Shown: positions 55,542 to 64,000 of the stretch, piece by piece
How the letters are laid out: every line of letters begins with the position of its first letter
Numbering within the stretch: position 1 is the first letter of the stretch
Translations under genes and position numbers: made by a program
The notes under the pieces: model-generated
What the model was told of the DNA's origin: nothing
Databases searched by the model: none
The model's input: only the letters and a program-made list of their open reading frames with translations
Source: Bacillus sp. FJAT-45350
GTDB taxonomy: Bacteria; Bacillota; Bacilli; Bacillales; NISU01
DNA: 64,000 bases
Assembly: GCF_002335805.1 (NCBI RefSeq)
Contig: NZ_NISU01000001.1
Location: 1,992,079-2,056,078 of the forward strand
Reading direction: 5' to 3'

Positions 55542-57119
55542 ATGAATAAGAAATGGCTTGTCACTTTCTTGTTGGTACTAAGTCTTATTGGATGCCAACA
55601 AGGTGGAGAGGGGGGAGCTTCAATTCAACAGATAGAAAAGGAATCAAGAGATCCTGACAAAAACGTAGTGCTTGTCATCATCGATTCAATGACGGGTTCC
55701 TTAGTAGACAATACGGGTGAAAGAGGAACTGTCCCGGCTCTTGAATTCTTAATGGAAAATGGTCAGTACTATAAAGACTTAGTTGCCCCATTTCCCTCCA
55801 TGTCTGTTGTAATTGAGAGCTCTATCATTACGGGTGAGTCACCTGAAAATCACAGGATTCCTGGTTTAGTATGGTACGATCAACGTGAACAACGGATTGT
55901 TGATTATGGTTCGACTATCGAAAAAATGGTCAAGCTTGGGATGAAGCAGGCATTAATTGATTCTCTTTACCATTTGAATAATACCCACTTAAATCCTCAT
56001 TCAATAACCATCTTTGAGGAGTTACAAAATAGGGGTTATACAACCGGAGCAGTTAATACTGTTTTATATAGAGGAAATACAACTCATGATATGAACCTAC
56101 CACCACTTTTAGATGATTGGCTACAAGTAAATGGTTCAATTCAGACAAAGGGACCTGATCTACTAGCATTTGGTACAGCTGTAAAACCAAAAGTAATTCA
56201 ATCAAGAAACTTACCGGACGGCGTCACTCAGCGTTTTGGTTTAAATGATGAATACTCAGTTGAAGTCGTAAAAGAGTTAATTAAAAATGATGAACAACCA
56301 GACTTTTTGTTTGTCTTTTTACCTGACTTTGATAAAGAGGCTCATATTAACAGTCCACACTATCGTGTTGGTTTCGAAAGAGCAGAGCATTACTTCCAAG
56401 AGATGCTTAATAGCTATGAAAGCTGGGATAAAGCTCTAGAGGAAAATATTTTTATCGTTATTGGGGATCACGGACAAGATAAGCTGTTAGCAGACGAAGC
56501 ACGTATGGCTATTGATTTAGATGCAATCTATGGAGACTTTATCATCCCAGACTTAATGGACGATATTATCCCTGGAGATGTCGTCTTAGCAAATAATCAT
56601 CGATCGGCCTATGTATATCCAATTGATAATGAAGATATGCTACCTCGCTTGGGAGAAATGGCGATGATGGACAAACGAATCTCCTTTGCTGCATGGGAAG
56701 AAGACGATTGGATTTATGTCATTTCACCTGATTATAATGATGGCATGAGATTCCAGCCAATTGGGCCGTGGACAGATCGTTATGACCAAACATGGACAAT
56801 TGAAGGAAATCGAGATGTGCTAACTTTACAGCTTGAAGAAGATAATCAGATAGTAAAATATGTTGACTATCCAGACATTCTGAATCAAATTCAAAGTGCT
56901 CTACACAGTCAAGATACGCCTGCAGTAGTTCTTAATGCAAAACCTAGTTATACGTTTAAATCTGAGGGAGCTCCACTTCATGTTGACGGTGGTGAACATG
57001 GAGGTGCACACAAAAATGACACATTAGCTGCAATGATTATTGCTGGAACTGATGAGGAACCTCCTTATCTACGAATGGCTGACTTAAAGGAATATATCCT
57101 TCAATTTTTTGAAGAATAG
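55542..57119 (+). CDS. type I phosphodiesterase/nucleotide pyrophosphatase-like lipoprotein
   Basis: 525 residues from ATG 55542, where the signal peptide begins; AAAGGA lies ten bases upstream. Lipobox SLIGC. Alkaline-phosphatase superfamily: VLVIIDSMTGS (metal Asp and nucleophile region), FPDFDKEAHINSP-like DFDKEAHIN, IVIGDHGQDKL, and GGEHGGAHKND with the final metal histidine. Acts outside the membrane on an unknown phosphoester; a role in teichoic acid or nucleotide turnover is only a guess. Confidence 0.85.
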   Translation: MNKKWLVTFLLVLSLIGCQQGGEGGASIQQIEKESRDPDKNVVLVIIDSMTGSLVDNTGERGTVPALEFLMENGQYYKDLVAPFPSMSVVIESSIITGESPENHRIPGLVWYDQREQRIVDYGSTIEKMVKLGMKQALIDSLYHLNNTHLNPHSITIFEELQNRGYTTGAVNTVLYRGNTTHDMNLPPLLDDWLQVNGSIQTKGPDLLAFGTAVKPKVIQSRNLPDGVTQRFGLNDEYSVEVVKELIKNDEQPDFLFVFLPDFDKEAHINSPHYRVGFERAEHYFQEMLNSYESWDKALEENIFIVIGDHGQDKLLADEARMAIDLDAIYGDFIIPDLMDDIIPGDVVLANNHRSAYVYPIDNEDMLPRLGEMAMMDKRISFAAWEEDDWIYVISPDYNDGMRFQPIGPWTDRYDQTWTIEGNRDVLTLQLEEDNQIVKYVDYPDILNQIQSALHSQDTPAVVLNAKPSYTFKSEGAPLHVDGGEHGGAHKNDTLAAMIIAGTDEEPPYLRMADLKEYILQFFEE

Positions 57120-57134
57120 TACAAGCAAATTCGA

Positions 57135-57170
57135 AAAAGCGTGGTGGATATCACTATCCACCACGCTTTT
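57135..57170. terminator. bidirectional terminator
   Basis: AAAAGCGTGGTGGATA-TCAC-TATCCACCACGCTTTT, 16-bp perfect stem between convergent genes. Confidence 0.92.
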
Positions 57171-57174
57171 CATA

Positions 57175-58107
57175 TTAGTATGGTTGCCACTTAATCTTTT
57201 TTGCCTCATTAAAGCGTTCGTTTACACTGCTCCAACATACAACATTCCACCAATTATCTACATATTGTTCTCGTTCATTTTTATATTGTAGATAATAGGC
57301 ATGCTCCCACACATCTAATACTAATAATGGAATAACATCCCACTGACTAAGGTTTTGATGTTTTTCCGCTTGTAGAATTTCAAGCCTGTGGGCGCGGGGA
57401 GCCCAGACAAGAATGGCCCATCCTACTGCTTCTACAGCTTTTGCTGCTTCAGAAAAATGCTTCTTAAAGCTATCAAAACTTCCAAAGTCACGAATTATTT
57501 GTGTAGCTATGTCTCCTGATGGTTCTCCCCCACCTTTTGGACTCATAATGTTCCAGAATATCGTATGCAAATAATGTCCAGCACCATTAAAAGCTGCTTC
57601 TCGCTCCCAGTGCTTAATTAATTCAAAGTCATTTTTCTTTCGAGCCATTTCCATCTTTTGTTCTGCTTTATTTAATCCATCTACATAGCTTTGGTGATGT
57701 TCTGAATGGTGTAACCTCATAATTTCAGCTGCTATATAAGGCTCTAATGCATCATAGCTATACGGTAAAGGAGGTAACGTATGCTTGCCAATTGGAACAG
57801 GTTTCATACCTACTGGCTCCTTCTTATTTTTCTCAGCACGATTAGTTGATAATGATTGTGTAATCTCTTCCCATTCTTTATGGATCACTTTCGCATCATC
57901 ATAGACATCAGACCAACTAATACGCTCTTCCTGCTCTTCATCAATCACTGATAAAAGTTTTGAGACCATTTCTTCAAAACTTTCTTTTCGCTCTTTACCA
58001 AGACTACCTTCAATTTCTGTACCGTATTGTTCTAATACTAGCATCATATCTGTCGCCCATTTTCTCAGTTCAATTAAATATTCAGATGACTGCTTTTGCT
58101 CTTCCAT
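57175..58107 (-). CDS. superoxide dismutase [Fe/Mn] with N-terminal extension
   Basis: 310 residues. Residues 1-105 form a charged helical extension; the SOD part begins at LPPLPYSYDALEPYI. Metal ligands: His in HHSEHHQSY, His in GHYLHTIFWN, Asp and His in DVWEHAYYLQY. Matches SodF of B. subtilis in having this extension. Cytoplasmic by lack of a signal. Metal (Fe or Mn) is not decided by sequence. Confidence 0.93.
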   Translation of the reverse strand: MEEQKQSSEYLIELRKWATDMMLVLEQYGTEIEGSLGKERKESFEEMVSKLLSVIDEEQEERISWSDVYDDAKVIHKEWEEITQSLSTNRAEKNKKEPVGMKPVPIGKHTLPPLPYSYDALEPYIAAEIMRLHHSEHHQSYVDGLNKAEQKMEMARKKNDFELIKHWEREAAFNGAGHYLHTIFWNIMSPKGGGEPSGDIATQIIRDFGSFDSFKKHFSEAAKAVEAVGWAILVWAPRAHRLEILQAEKHQNLSQWDVIPLLVLDVWEHAYYLQYKNEREQYVDNWWNVVCWSSVNERFNEAKKIKWQPY

Positions 58108-58275
58108 ATCATTTCCTCCTTACAATATCAATCGTTTTACTATATGTCACCACAAGCCCTAATTGTTACTAATTAAAATTTAACGTTACGTTGATAAATT
58201 TGCATTCACATTGGTCTTTGATTAAAAAAGGAAAAGTCAAAGTTCTAGTTAACAATATAGGCTCCTGTTGCATAA

Positions 58276-58289
58276 AGTATCGTGATACT
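58276..58289. promoter_or_regulatory. short palindrome before DUF2935 gene
   Basis: AGTATC-GT-GATACT directly ahead of the binding site AAGGAGG. Possible operator or RNA hairpin. Confidence 0.3.
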
Positions 58290-58305
58290 AAAGGAGGTTA
58301 TTTGA

Positions 58306-59112
58306 TTGCAAAACTTCACAGAAGCCGCACTTTTTGAACACCGTTTTTGGTTACAAATTCTAGGAGACCATGCAAGATTTATACGGGACACATTATCACC
58401 ACTTGAAGAGGAAAAAATCCAAGAGGCACTAGCATTTATTGAAGTTTTTGACCAGATACTCCAATATTCACAACAGTCATTAACTAATCAACAATTGAAA
58501 GGTTTAACACAACAAGCATACGAACAAGCAAAAGAAATTAGACATTACAAACTCACTATAATAGAAGAACATTTAGTAGGAAATATAACGATTGAATTAC
58601 CACCAACATTTTTAAATCATATGGTAAACGAAGTAGATGAGTACTTACGTATTTTACCTTTTTTATTGGAAGAGAAGCATCCACCAATTTGCCACTCCCT
58701 CCACCATCACTTAGTCTGGCTTCTAGATGCAGCTGGTCATGCAGATGCGATTACCGGCTCATTAGATTTAGTAGAAAAGAAGTTAAGCAAAAGAAGTGAA
58801 TACTATACAGAAACATTTGAACACTTTTATATCAAAGCGGTAGAAATGGCGGGATACTTACGCGCAAACGTTCATAAATTTCCTGCTCTTAACCGTTTTA
58901 ATGAGCAAGTTGAGCTTGAGATAAGTTTATTTAAAGCATTTCTAGATGAAATGGAAGAGTTAGAAATGACTGATAGAGTTCTCAGTACTTTATCACCATT
59001 AATGGCTGATCATATGGCACGTGAAGAATGCTATTACCTTACAAAGCTTGCAGAATCATCAGACCTATCTCAACCGGACTGTGATCCAACTTCTCCTAGA
59101 TCTGAATATTAG
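58306..59112 (+). CDS. DUF2935 four-helix protein
   Basis: 268 residues from TTG 58306, with AGGAGG eight bases before. Two similar haemerythrin-like halves with repeated EHRFWLQILGDHARF and DHMAREECYY (His and Glu in metal-ligand-like spacing). DUF2935 is common in Bacilli; function unknown, metal binding likely. Confidence 0.88.
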   Translation: MQNFTEAALFEHRFWLQILGDHARFIRDTLSPLEEEKIQEALAFIEVFDQILQYSQQSLTNQQLKGLTQQAYEQAKEIRHYKLTIIEEHLVGNITIELPPTFLNHMVNEVDEYLRILPFLLEEKHPPICHSLHHHLVWLLDAAGHADAITGSLDLVEKKLSKRSEYYTETFEHFYIKAVEMAGYLRANVHKFPALNRFNEQVELEISLFKAFLDEMEELEMTDRVLSTLSPLMADHMAREECYYLTKLAESSDLSQPDCDPTSPRSEY

Positions 59113-59145
59113 CTTAACGTCAACTTCTAAGAGAAAATCATATAA

Positions 59146-59181
59146 AAAGAAGGGCTCCTAGACATAGGAACCCTTCTTTTT
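59146..59181. terminator. bidirectional terminator
   Basis: AGAAGGGCTCCT...AGGAACCCTTCT with T run on the plus strand and A run on the other. Confidence 0.88.
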
Positions 59182-59186
59182 ACTAC

Positions 59187-59678
59187 TTATTTTGATTGCA
59201 TCATTTTCGTTTTAAAGTCTGTTTCATAATACTCTAATTCTTCACGTATTGTTTGAAACGGACCTTCAATATGACTGATTACTGTTTGTAATGATTCAGG
59301 TACACTCTTTGAGAATTTAATAGCGTTCTTACCTGTATAGGCTGAACGACTATCTTCATACCAATTATCAATACGAGGATTAAAAAATTCCTCTACACAA
59401 TTATGATAAACCCAATATAAAGTCTTCTCGGCTGCAGGCTTTCTAAATGTCTTACCATTTAATATAACTTCACATGCCTGCTTCCCTTCTTCACTAAAAA
59501 CTAATACACGTCTAAGAGATGAAAGCAAAGATTTAAAATATTCTTTGTCGCTATCTTCTACCTCATTTAGCATTACAGTTATTGTTACATTGTCTAAGTA
59601 CGTACTTACTTTATCGCAAATTGTTTCTAATGTATCATATGTTTGTGAAAGTTGATTTTCAACTAATGAATTTCCCAC
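59187..59678 (-). CDS. ypuI: YpuI-like protein
   Basis: 163 residues from GTG 59678 (GGAGGTG nine bases before). Soluble helical protein; NWYEDSRSAYTGKNAIKF and IREELEYYETDFKTK are family features. Function unknown. In B. subtilis it lies between scpB and dacB; here the spoVA-type block and others lie on its far side. Confidence 0.85.
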   Translation of the reverse strand: MGNSLVENQLSQTYDTLETICDKVSTYLDNVTITVMLNEVEDSDKEYFKSLLSSLRRVLVFSEEGKQACEVILNGKTFRKPAAEKTLYWVYHNCVEEFFNPRIDNWYEDSRSAYTGKNAIKFSKSVPESLQTVISHIEGPFQTIREELEYYETDFKTKMMQSK

Positions 59679-59814
59679 TCACAATCACCTCCGAGTTCAT
59701 GTTATTACGAAAAATATCTCTTCTAATTCTATAATACGATATTTCACTTAAAAAGTCCTTAATTATATTCACAAAAAGTTCATAAATTATGTATTACAGT
59801 TGTATTATAAGTTT

Positions 59815-60219
59815 TTAGTCTATTAGAATATTAGCTACTTCTGCTGCGCCCTTTGATTCCAACTCTTCAAACATTTGGCTAACTTTATCGTAATTTACCC
59901 CATGAAACATCTGCCCAAACTCTTTTTGATCATTTAGATAAATTCGTTTCTTTTCTTTATACCCTTGATTTTTTGCAAGACACACTAAAGCTACAATATC
60001 TTTAAACGTAACTTCTCTTGCCCCAACAGTAAAAATAGGATCAGACTCATATGGAGTAAAATCACTTACTAATTCATCAAAATATCGAACATATAACAAA
60101 TTAAATTCTTTCTCCTGACCACCATCCACATAACGAACAGTTGAACGGTTGAAAAAGTCTTCAGAAGTATTTGGCTTTTCCTTCTCTAATTCTTTCCCTT
60201 CAGCTACTATAATTTGCAT
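59815..60219 (-). CDS. small cytoplasmic protein, unknown
   Basis: 134 residues from ATG 60219 (GGGAGGGG five bases before; an ATG at 60258 lacks a site). No membrane segment. FFNRSTVRYVDGGQEKEFN and GYKEKKRIYLNDQKEFGQMF give no family I can name. Lies between scpB and ypuI, same strand. Confidence 0.68.
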   Translation of the reverse strand: MQIIVAEGKELEKEKPNTSEDFFNRSTVRYVDGGQEKEFNLLYVRYFDELVSDFTPYESDPIFTVGAREVTFKDIVALVCLAKNQGYKEKKRIYLNDQKEFGQMFHGVNYDKVSQMFEELESKGAAEVANILID

Positions 60220-60316
60220 AAAGACCCCTCCCATAATGGAAACATTTTCTCTAATCATTATAAATAAATCTCCTACTTATTACTAGTGCAACAATAAATC
60301 AACATTTACATATCTC

Positions 60317-60910
60317 CTACATTGTTTGGGGTTCTAGGCTTTCTTCAAATTTTCTAAAAAAGAGATCTGCTTCGTCCTCTACTGAATCCTCGTCAATCAT
60401 TTCTGGTAAAGGAGGAAGTTCCTCAATTGTATTTAATCCAAAATAGTCGAGGAATTCTTTCGTTGTCCCATATAAGATCGCACGACCAACACCATCTAAT
60501 CTTCCAACTTCCTTAATTAAATATTTAGACGCTAATGTTTGAATCGCCTTCTCTGCCTTCACACCACGCACTTCCTCTATATCGACACGTGTGATAGGTT
60601 GCTTGTACGCAATAATCGCTAATGTTTCAAGTGCCGCTTGAGATAACGTATTATGTGTTGGCGATTGTGCCAGCTTTTGAAAATAAGAAGCATGTTCTGG
60701 CTTAGTTGTCATTTTAAAACTCCCAGCCACTTCAACTATACGCAATCCTTTATTTTTAATTCTATAAGAAGCCATCAAATCAAGTAAAGCATCCTTTGCA
60801 ATTGTTTCCTCAACCTCAAGAACATTTGTAATTTCTTTAATACTCATTCCTTCATCACCAGTGACAAATAAAAGTCCCTCGATGATGGCCTTCATTTCTG
60901 CTAATGTCAA
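60317..60910 (-). CDS. scpB: segregation and condensation protein B
   Basis: 197 residues, two winged-helix domains (LSQAALETLAIIAYKQPITRVDIEEVRG region, seen as TLAIIAYKQPITRVDIEEV). Partner of ScpA in the SMC condensin complex. ATGA overlap with scpA; acidic C-terminal tail. Confidence 0.96.
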   Translation of the reverse strand: MTLAEMKAIIEGLLFVTGDEGMSIKEITNVLEVEETIAKDALLDLMASYRIKNKGLRIVEVAGSFKMTTKPEHASYFQKLAQSPTHNTLSQAALETLAIIAYKQPITRVDIEEVRGVKAEKAIQTLASKYLIKEVGRLDGVGRAILYGTTKEFLDYFGLNTIEELPPLPEMIDEDSVEDEADLFFRKFEESLEPQTM

Positions 60911-61674
60911 TGGACCTTCCCCTCCTCATAGCTGCTTATCATGATGTCAGAAAAATTCCCTTCTTGTTCGCATCGGATTGCATTCGTTTTCATTAATTCT
61001 AATAAAGCTAAAAAGGTAACAACTACATGTGACCGCTCTCTTGATTGAAATAAGAAGGAAAAGCTTTGTTTACCTGGTTTTGCTCTTAAATCTTCCATTA
61101 TTTCTCCCATTCTTTCTTCAATTGAATACTCCTGACTTTTAATCGTTCTTTCAAGTGGTTTATTCAAAATCTTTCTTTTCAACATTTTTTGATAAGCATT
61201 CACCATATCATAGAGAGACACACCTGATATTGACACTTCATTCGTTTCTTTTTCAGAAAGGTATGGTTCTAAGTCCGAGGGAGCTTTCATATGGACAAGA
61301 GACCTTTCTTGCTCCTTTTCCTTTAACTCCTTCGCTGCTTCTTTATATTTTCGATATTCGATTAGTCTATTCATTAATTCCTGACGAGGGTCTTCTTCCT
61401 CTTCGTCAAAAGAATAGTCGTCTAATAACTCTTCCTGTTGCTTTGGGAGTAGCATTGAACTTTTTATTTGAATTAATGTTGCTGCCATCACTAAATATTC
61501 ACTAGCAACATCGAGCTGAAGCTCCTGCATCGTATGTATATAATGCATGTATTGGTCAGTAATTCTTGCTACTGGAATATCATATATATCTACTTTTGCT
61601 TGATTTATTAAATGTAACAATAAATCCAATGGTCCTTCAAATGCGTCTAACTTGACGTTATATGGATTAATCAT
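60907..61674 (-). CDS. scpA: segregation and condensation protein A
   Basis: 255 residues, kleisin subunit of SMC. N-terminal VKLDAFEGPLDLLLHLINQA, VASEYLVMAATLIQIKS, and C-terminal FLALLELMKTNAIRCEQEG binding the SMC head. Standard length. Confidence 0.96.
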   Translation of the reverse strand: MINPYNVKLDAFEGPLDLLLHLINQAKVDIYDIPVARITDQYMHYIHTMQELQLDVASEYLVMAATLIQIKSSMLLPKQQEELLDDYSFDEEEEDPRQELMNRLIEYRKYKEAAKELKEKEQERSLVHMKAPSDLEPYLSEKETNEVSISGVSLYDMVNAYQKMLKRKILNKPLERTIKSQEYSIEERMGEIMEDLRAKPGKQSFSFLFQSRERSHVVVTFLALLELMKTNAIRCEQEGNFSDIMISSYEEGKVH

Positions 61675-61812
61675 AGGGCTAATTCCTTTATTCTCATTCT
61701 ATATTGCTAATGGGGATTATATCATATTTGTACGACACTATGATAGAGGCCACAGTCTGTAACGTGCATAATGATATACGTTTATGATACACTTTTTCTA
61801 GGAGTTGATATT

Positions 61813-62349
61813 ATGTACGTCAAGGCTTACATTGATTATTTAGTTTACTTTAACGGATATCGTGATTACTTTGAATGTCATGAGGTGCTTGAAGAACAGT
61901 GGAAGGAAGATAAGGAACATAAGTGGGTAGGGCTAATCCAGTTAGCCGTTGGATTATATCACTTTCGTAGAGACAATACTGTCGGTGCGTTACGTATGCT
62001 TAAAAGCTCTAAAAAACTTATACTATCCTACGAAAAAGAAATATCAAAACTACTTATAGATACTAATCAACTGATAAAAGAATTAGATGAAGTTATAGTA
62101 AGAATAGAAACCTCTAAACCATACAAGGACATCACTATTCCATTGATAGATGTCAATCTATTCAAAAAATGCGAAATTCTTTGTACTGAAAATGGCTATT
62201 CATGGGGAAATCCTAGTAATCTTCAAGAAGAATACCTTATTCACAAGCATACAAAAAGAGATAGAACCGATGTAATATCAGAAAGAAACAAACAATTAGA
62301 AGTCAAACGGCAGAAAAAAAGTAAGACTCTTAAGAAATTTGATAATTAA
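61813..62349 (+). CDS. ypuF: DUF309 protein YpuF
   Basis: 178 residues from ATG 61813 (TAGGAG eight bases before). YFECHEVLEEQWK and GLIQLAVGLYHFRRDN are the DUF309 signature (histidine and glutamates, probable metal site). C-terminal 45 residues are basic. Divergent from scpA as in B. subtilis. Function unknown. Confidence 0.88.
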   Translation: MYVKAYIDYLVYFNGYRDYFECHEVLEEQWKEDKEHKWVGLIQLAVGLYHFRRDNTVGALRMLKSSKKLILSYEKEISKLLIDTNQLIKELDEVIVRIETSKPYKDITIPLIDVNLFKKCEILCTENGYSWGNPSNLQEEYLIHKHTKRDRTDVISERNKQLEVKRQKKSKTLKKFDN

Positions 62350-62443
62350 AAATGACACCATTCGCATCACATTCTACTCAAACATATAGCATCACATTGT
62401 TTAGGGGTGTCCCAAAGGTAAAAATTAACCTTTGGAACACCCC
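62350..62443 (-). repeat. hairpin-tail repeat, copy F (terminator between ypuF and ribT)
   Basis: GGGGTGT-CCAAAGGT...ACCTTTGG-ACACCCC (62404-62443), perfect but for one position, then on the minus strand CCCCTAAACAATGTG, similar to the CCCCTAAGCAATATG of copy E. Also placed to end both convergent genes. Confidence 0.5.
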
Positions 62444-62458
62444 ATTAATGATAATGTC

Positions 62459-62818
62459 TTAGCTTTCTTTTTCTAACTCATGCTGACACGACTCATAAAA
62501 ATCAATCGTGTCCTTGTTAGGTACAATTTCACCTTTTATTTTATCTTTCAGTGCTTGAAGCATCCTCGTACCGATTCCTTCGTCTCTAAATGATGGATTT
62601 ACACTTAAGTGCTGCAGTTGAAAAGAACCGTTATCTAACTGTTGAATCCCAACAACCCCAACGATATCATCTACTTTCCACAGGAAAAGCTTCCAAGATT
62701 CATCAGACTCATATCTTTTCATTGTTTGTTGTAGCTTTTTTAAATCCTTTTCACTTGGCATATAAGAAATTAACCCCATCGCTATTTTCTTATGGCTTTG
62801 TTTGTACGTGATTAACAT
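62459..62818 (-). CDS. ribT: GNAT acetyltransferase RibT
   Basis: 119 residues from ATG 62818: GAGGG lies six bases ahead of it, while ATG 62824 is too close, and B. subtilis RibT begins likewise (MLI...). HLSVNPSFRDEGIGTRML is the acetyl-CoA loop. Last gene of the riboflavin operon; its substrate is not known. Confidence 0.92.
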   Translation of the reverse strand: MLITYKQSHKKIAMGLISYMPSEKDLKKLQQTMKRYESDESWKLFLWKVDDIVGVVGIQQLDNGSFQLQHLSVNPSFRDEGIGTRMLQALKDKIKGEIVPNKDTIDFYESCQHELEKES

Positions 62819-62973
62819 AAACATCCCTCATTAATTACAAATTGCCTCAACATTTTCAAGAGCTTTATTTGATAATTTGAGTATTCATATCGTTAATTTG
62901 TTATTCTAATTTATTATACTTCATTATCAATAGGTAAAAATCCTTTTTATTAAAATTGTTTTTATATTTTATG

Positions 62974-63014
62974 AACCAAACAAGTAAATGTTCACAACTT
63001 TTACTTGTTTGGTT
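62974..63014. repeat. 15-bp inverted repeat between ribH and ribT
   Basis: AACCAAACAAGTAAA and TTTACTTGTTTGGTT are perfect complements around 11 bases. No T run of length follows. Confidence 0.6.
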
Positions 63015-63040
63015 AAAGGCAATTTATATTCAAAAATAAT

Positions 63041-63075
63041 GAAAGTCTCAAAAGGGCCCTCCTCTTGAGACTTTC
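63041..63075 (-). terminator. terminator after ribH
   Basis: GAAAGTCTCAA...TTGAGACTTTC, perfect arms of 11 bases around AAGGGCCCTCCTC; modest T content follows, so some read-through to ribT is likely. Confidence 0.65.
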
Positions 63076-63082
63076 TTGTTCA

Positions 63083-63550
63083 TTATTCGAATGAACGACC
63101 TAAGTTTGCCATTTCTATCGCTGCTGTAGCAGCATCCCAGCCTTTATTCCCAGCTTTCGTACCAGCTCTTTCAATCGCTTGTTCAATTGTATCCGTCGTT
63201 AATACTCCAAAGATGACTGGCTTTCCAGTTTGTAGAGCTAACGTAGCTACCCCCTTAGCAACTTCACTACAAACAAAGTCAAAGTGTGGTGTAGCTCCTC
63301 TAATTACTGTTCCTAACGTAATAACCGCATCGTATTTATTTGTATCAAGCATTTTCTTTGCAGCAAATGGAATTTCAAATGCACCAGGTACCCACGCTAC
63401 ATCAATACCTGCTTCGTCTACTCCATGGCGTTTAAGAGCATCCTCTGCTCCACCTAAAAGCTTACTTGTAATAAATTCATTAAAACGTCCAACAACAATC
63501 CCTACTTTTAAGCCTGATCCAACTAAATTACCTTCATATACTTTACCCAT
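63083..63550 (-). CDS. ribH: 6,7-dimethyl-8-ribityllumazine synthase
   Basis: 155 residues. Condenses the ribitylaminouracil with 3,4-dihydroxy-2-butanone 4-phosphate. [47 protein letters not shown] with the catalytic His, and [20 protein letters not shown]. Full length, AGGAGG before the ATG. Confidence 0.97.
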   Translation of the reverse strand: MGKVYEGNLVGSGLKVGIVVGRFNEFITSKLLGGAEDALKRHGVDEAGIDVAWVPGAFEIPFAAKKMLDTNKYDAVITLGTVIRGATPHFDFVCSEVAKGVATLALQTGKPVIFGVLTTDTIEQAIERAGTKAGNKGWDAATAAIEMANLGRSFE

Positions 63551-63677
63551 TATATGTTCCTCCTTGTGTTTGAAACGAATTTTTTATGTACTAACTTCCT
63601 GTTTCGAATACTTATTATACTTGCTACTACTAGGAGAGATTTTAACACTCCTAGTAATTAGCAATGCTTACAACCGA

Positions 63678-64000
63678 TTATAGATGAAGCATATGACCTA
63701 GCTTTGTATTCTTTGTTCGTAAATATTTTTCATTGTCTTTATTATGTGGCATTTGAATCGCTACACGATCGACGACCTCTAGACCATACCCTTTTAACCC
63801 TGTTATTTTTCTAGGATTATTTGTTAAAAGCTTCATTTGTCTTATTCCTAAATCACGTAAAATTTGAGCTCCAATTCCGTACTCACGTAAATCTGGTGGA
63901 AACCCTAACTTTTCATTTGCTTCTACTGTATCGTAACCTTCCTCTTGAAGCTTATAGGCTCTCAACTTATTCATTAAACCGATTCCTCTACCTTCTTGCC
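63678..64000 (-). CDS. ribBA: 3,4-DHBP synthase / GTP cyclohydrolase II RibBA (C-terminal part)
   Basis: Only the last 107 codons or so are inside the window. [20 protein letters not shown] and [18 protein letters not shown] belong to GTP cyclohydrolase II, the first step of riboflavin synthesis; the frame stays open to base 64000. The order ribBA-ribH-ribT matches the B. subtilis rib operon. Confidence 0.95.
   Translation of the reverse strand, partial: QEGRGIGLMNKLRAYKLQEEGYDTVEANEKLGFPPDLREYGIGAQILRDLGIRQMKLLTNNPRKITGLKGYGLEVVDRVAIQMPHNKDNEKYLRTKNTKLGHMLHL

Noticed and set aside
57109-57291. 60-codon hydrophobic frame after the phosphodiesterase gene
   Set aside because: Crosses a strong bidirectional terminator and then lies opposite the SOD gene.

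Overview
The window comes from a low-GC, endospore-forming member of the Bacillaceae. Evidence: AGGAGG-type ribosome binding sites with some TTG/GTG starts, sporulation genes (dacB-spmA-spmB, a spoVA-type operon), and a gene order that follows the Bacillus subtilis block ribT-ypuF-scpAB-ypuI-dacB-spmAB-rluB-resABCDE-serA-fer-ypbB-recS-ypbD-ypbE-ypbF. An alkaliphilic or facultatively anaerobic Bacillaceae lineage is possible, but the sequence does not settle the genus.

Layout. 1-1874: 3' part of a chemoreceptor gene is cut off by the window edge. 2046-3523: IS3-family (IS150-like) element with a broken orfB, sitting in the loop of what was a transcription terminator. 3564-7508: malic enzyme and the 5-oxoprolinase operon pxpBAC. 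7629-12690: small protein, PrmA-like methyltransferase, GbsR-type regulator, and the divergent glycine betaine transporter opuAA-AB-AC with a 26-bp palindrome between. 12759-16215: orphan sporulation-type kinase, two very small proteins, a small gene under a cre-associated promoter, and ypbF. 16410-21117: methyltransferase, shortened ypbE, ypbD, recS, ypbB, ferredoxin. 21165-24475: Crp/Fnr-type regulator and truncated haemoglobin sharing a TGTGA-N6-TCACT box, a LutR-like regulator, and a LysM/M14 wall endopeptidase. 24531-26748: T-box leader and serA. 26814-28856: M23/LysM peptidase and VanW lipoprotein.

28968-39320: a compact cobalamin/cobinamide salvage cluster on the minus strand behind one cobalamin riboswitch: btuF, btuC, btuD-cbiZ fusion, cbiB, cobD, cobU, cobQ, cobS, cobC, a second CobU-like protein, and a PduO-type adenosyltransferase. 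No corrin-ring synthesis genes are present, so uptake, remodelling and nucleotide-loop assembly are the likely role. 39636-40307: flavodoxin under a Fur-box promoter. 40453-50049: resE, resD, resC, resB, resA, rluB, spmB, spmA, dacB.

50556-54735: a seven-gene operon (DUF1657, YhcN-like lipoprotein, SpoVAC, SpoVAD, SpoVAEb, DUF1657, DUF421+DUF1657) matching the composition of the spoVA2mob operon linked to high spore heat resistance; a good sigma-G promoter lies before the lipoprotein gene. 54926-59112: coiled-coil membrane protein, phosphodiesterase-type lipoprotein, superoxide dismutase, DUF2935 protein. 59187-64000: ypuI, a small unknown gene, scpB, scpA, ypuF, ribT, ribH and the 3' end of ribBA.

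The most unusual structure is non-coding: at least six copies of a hairpin-plus-tail repeat (copies A-F) lie in intergenic regions on both strands. The two best copies (about 22295-22513 and 43042-43234) are near 85% identical by eye and are bounded by outer inverted repeats whose sequences differ between copies yet still pair. One copy separates resABC from resDE and another lies inside the spoVA2mob-like operon.
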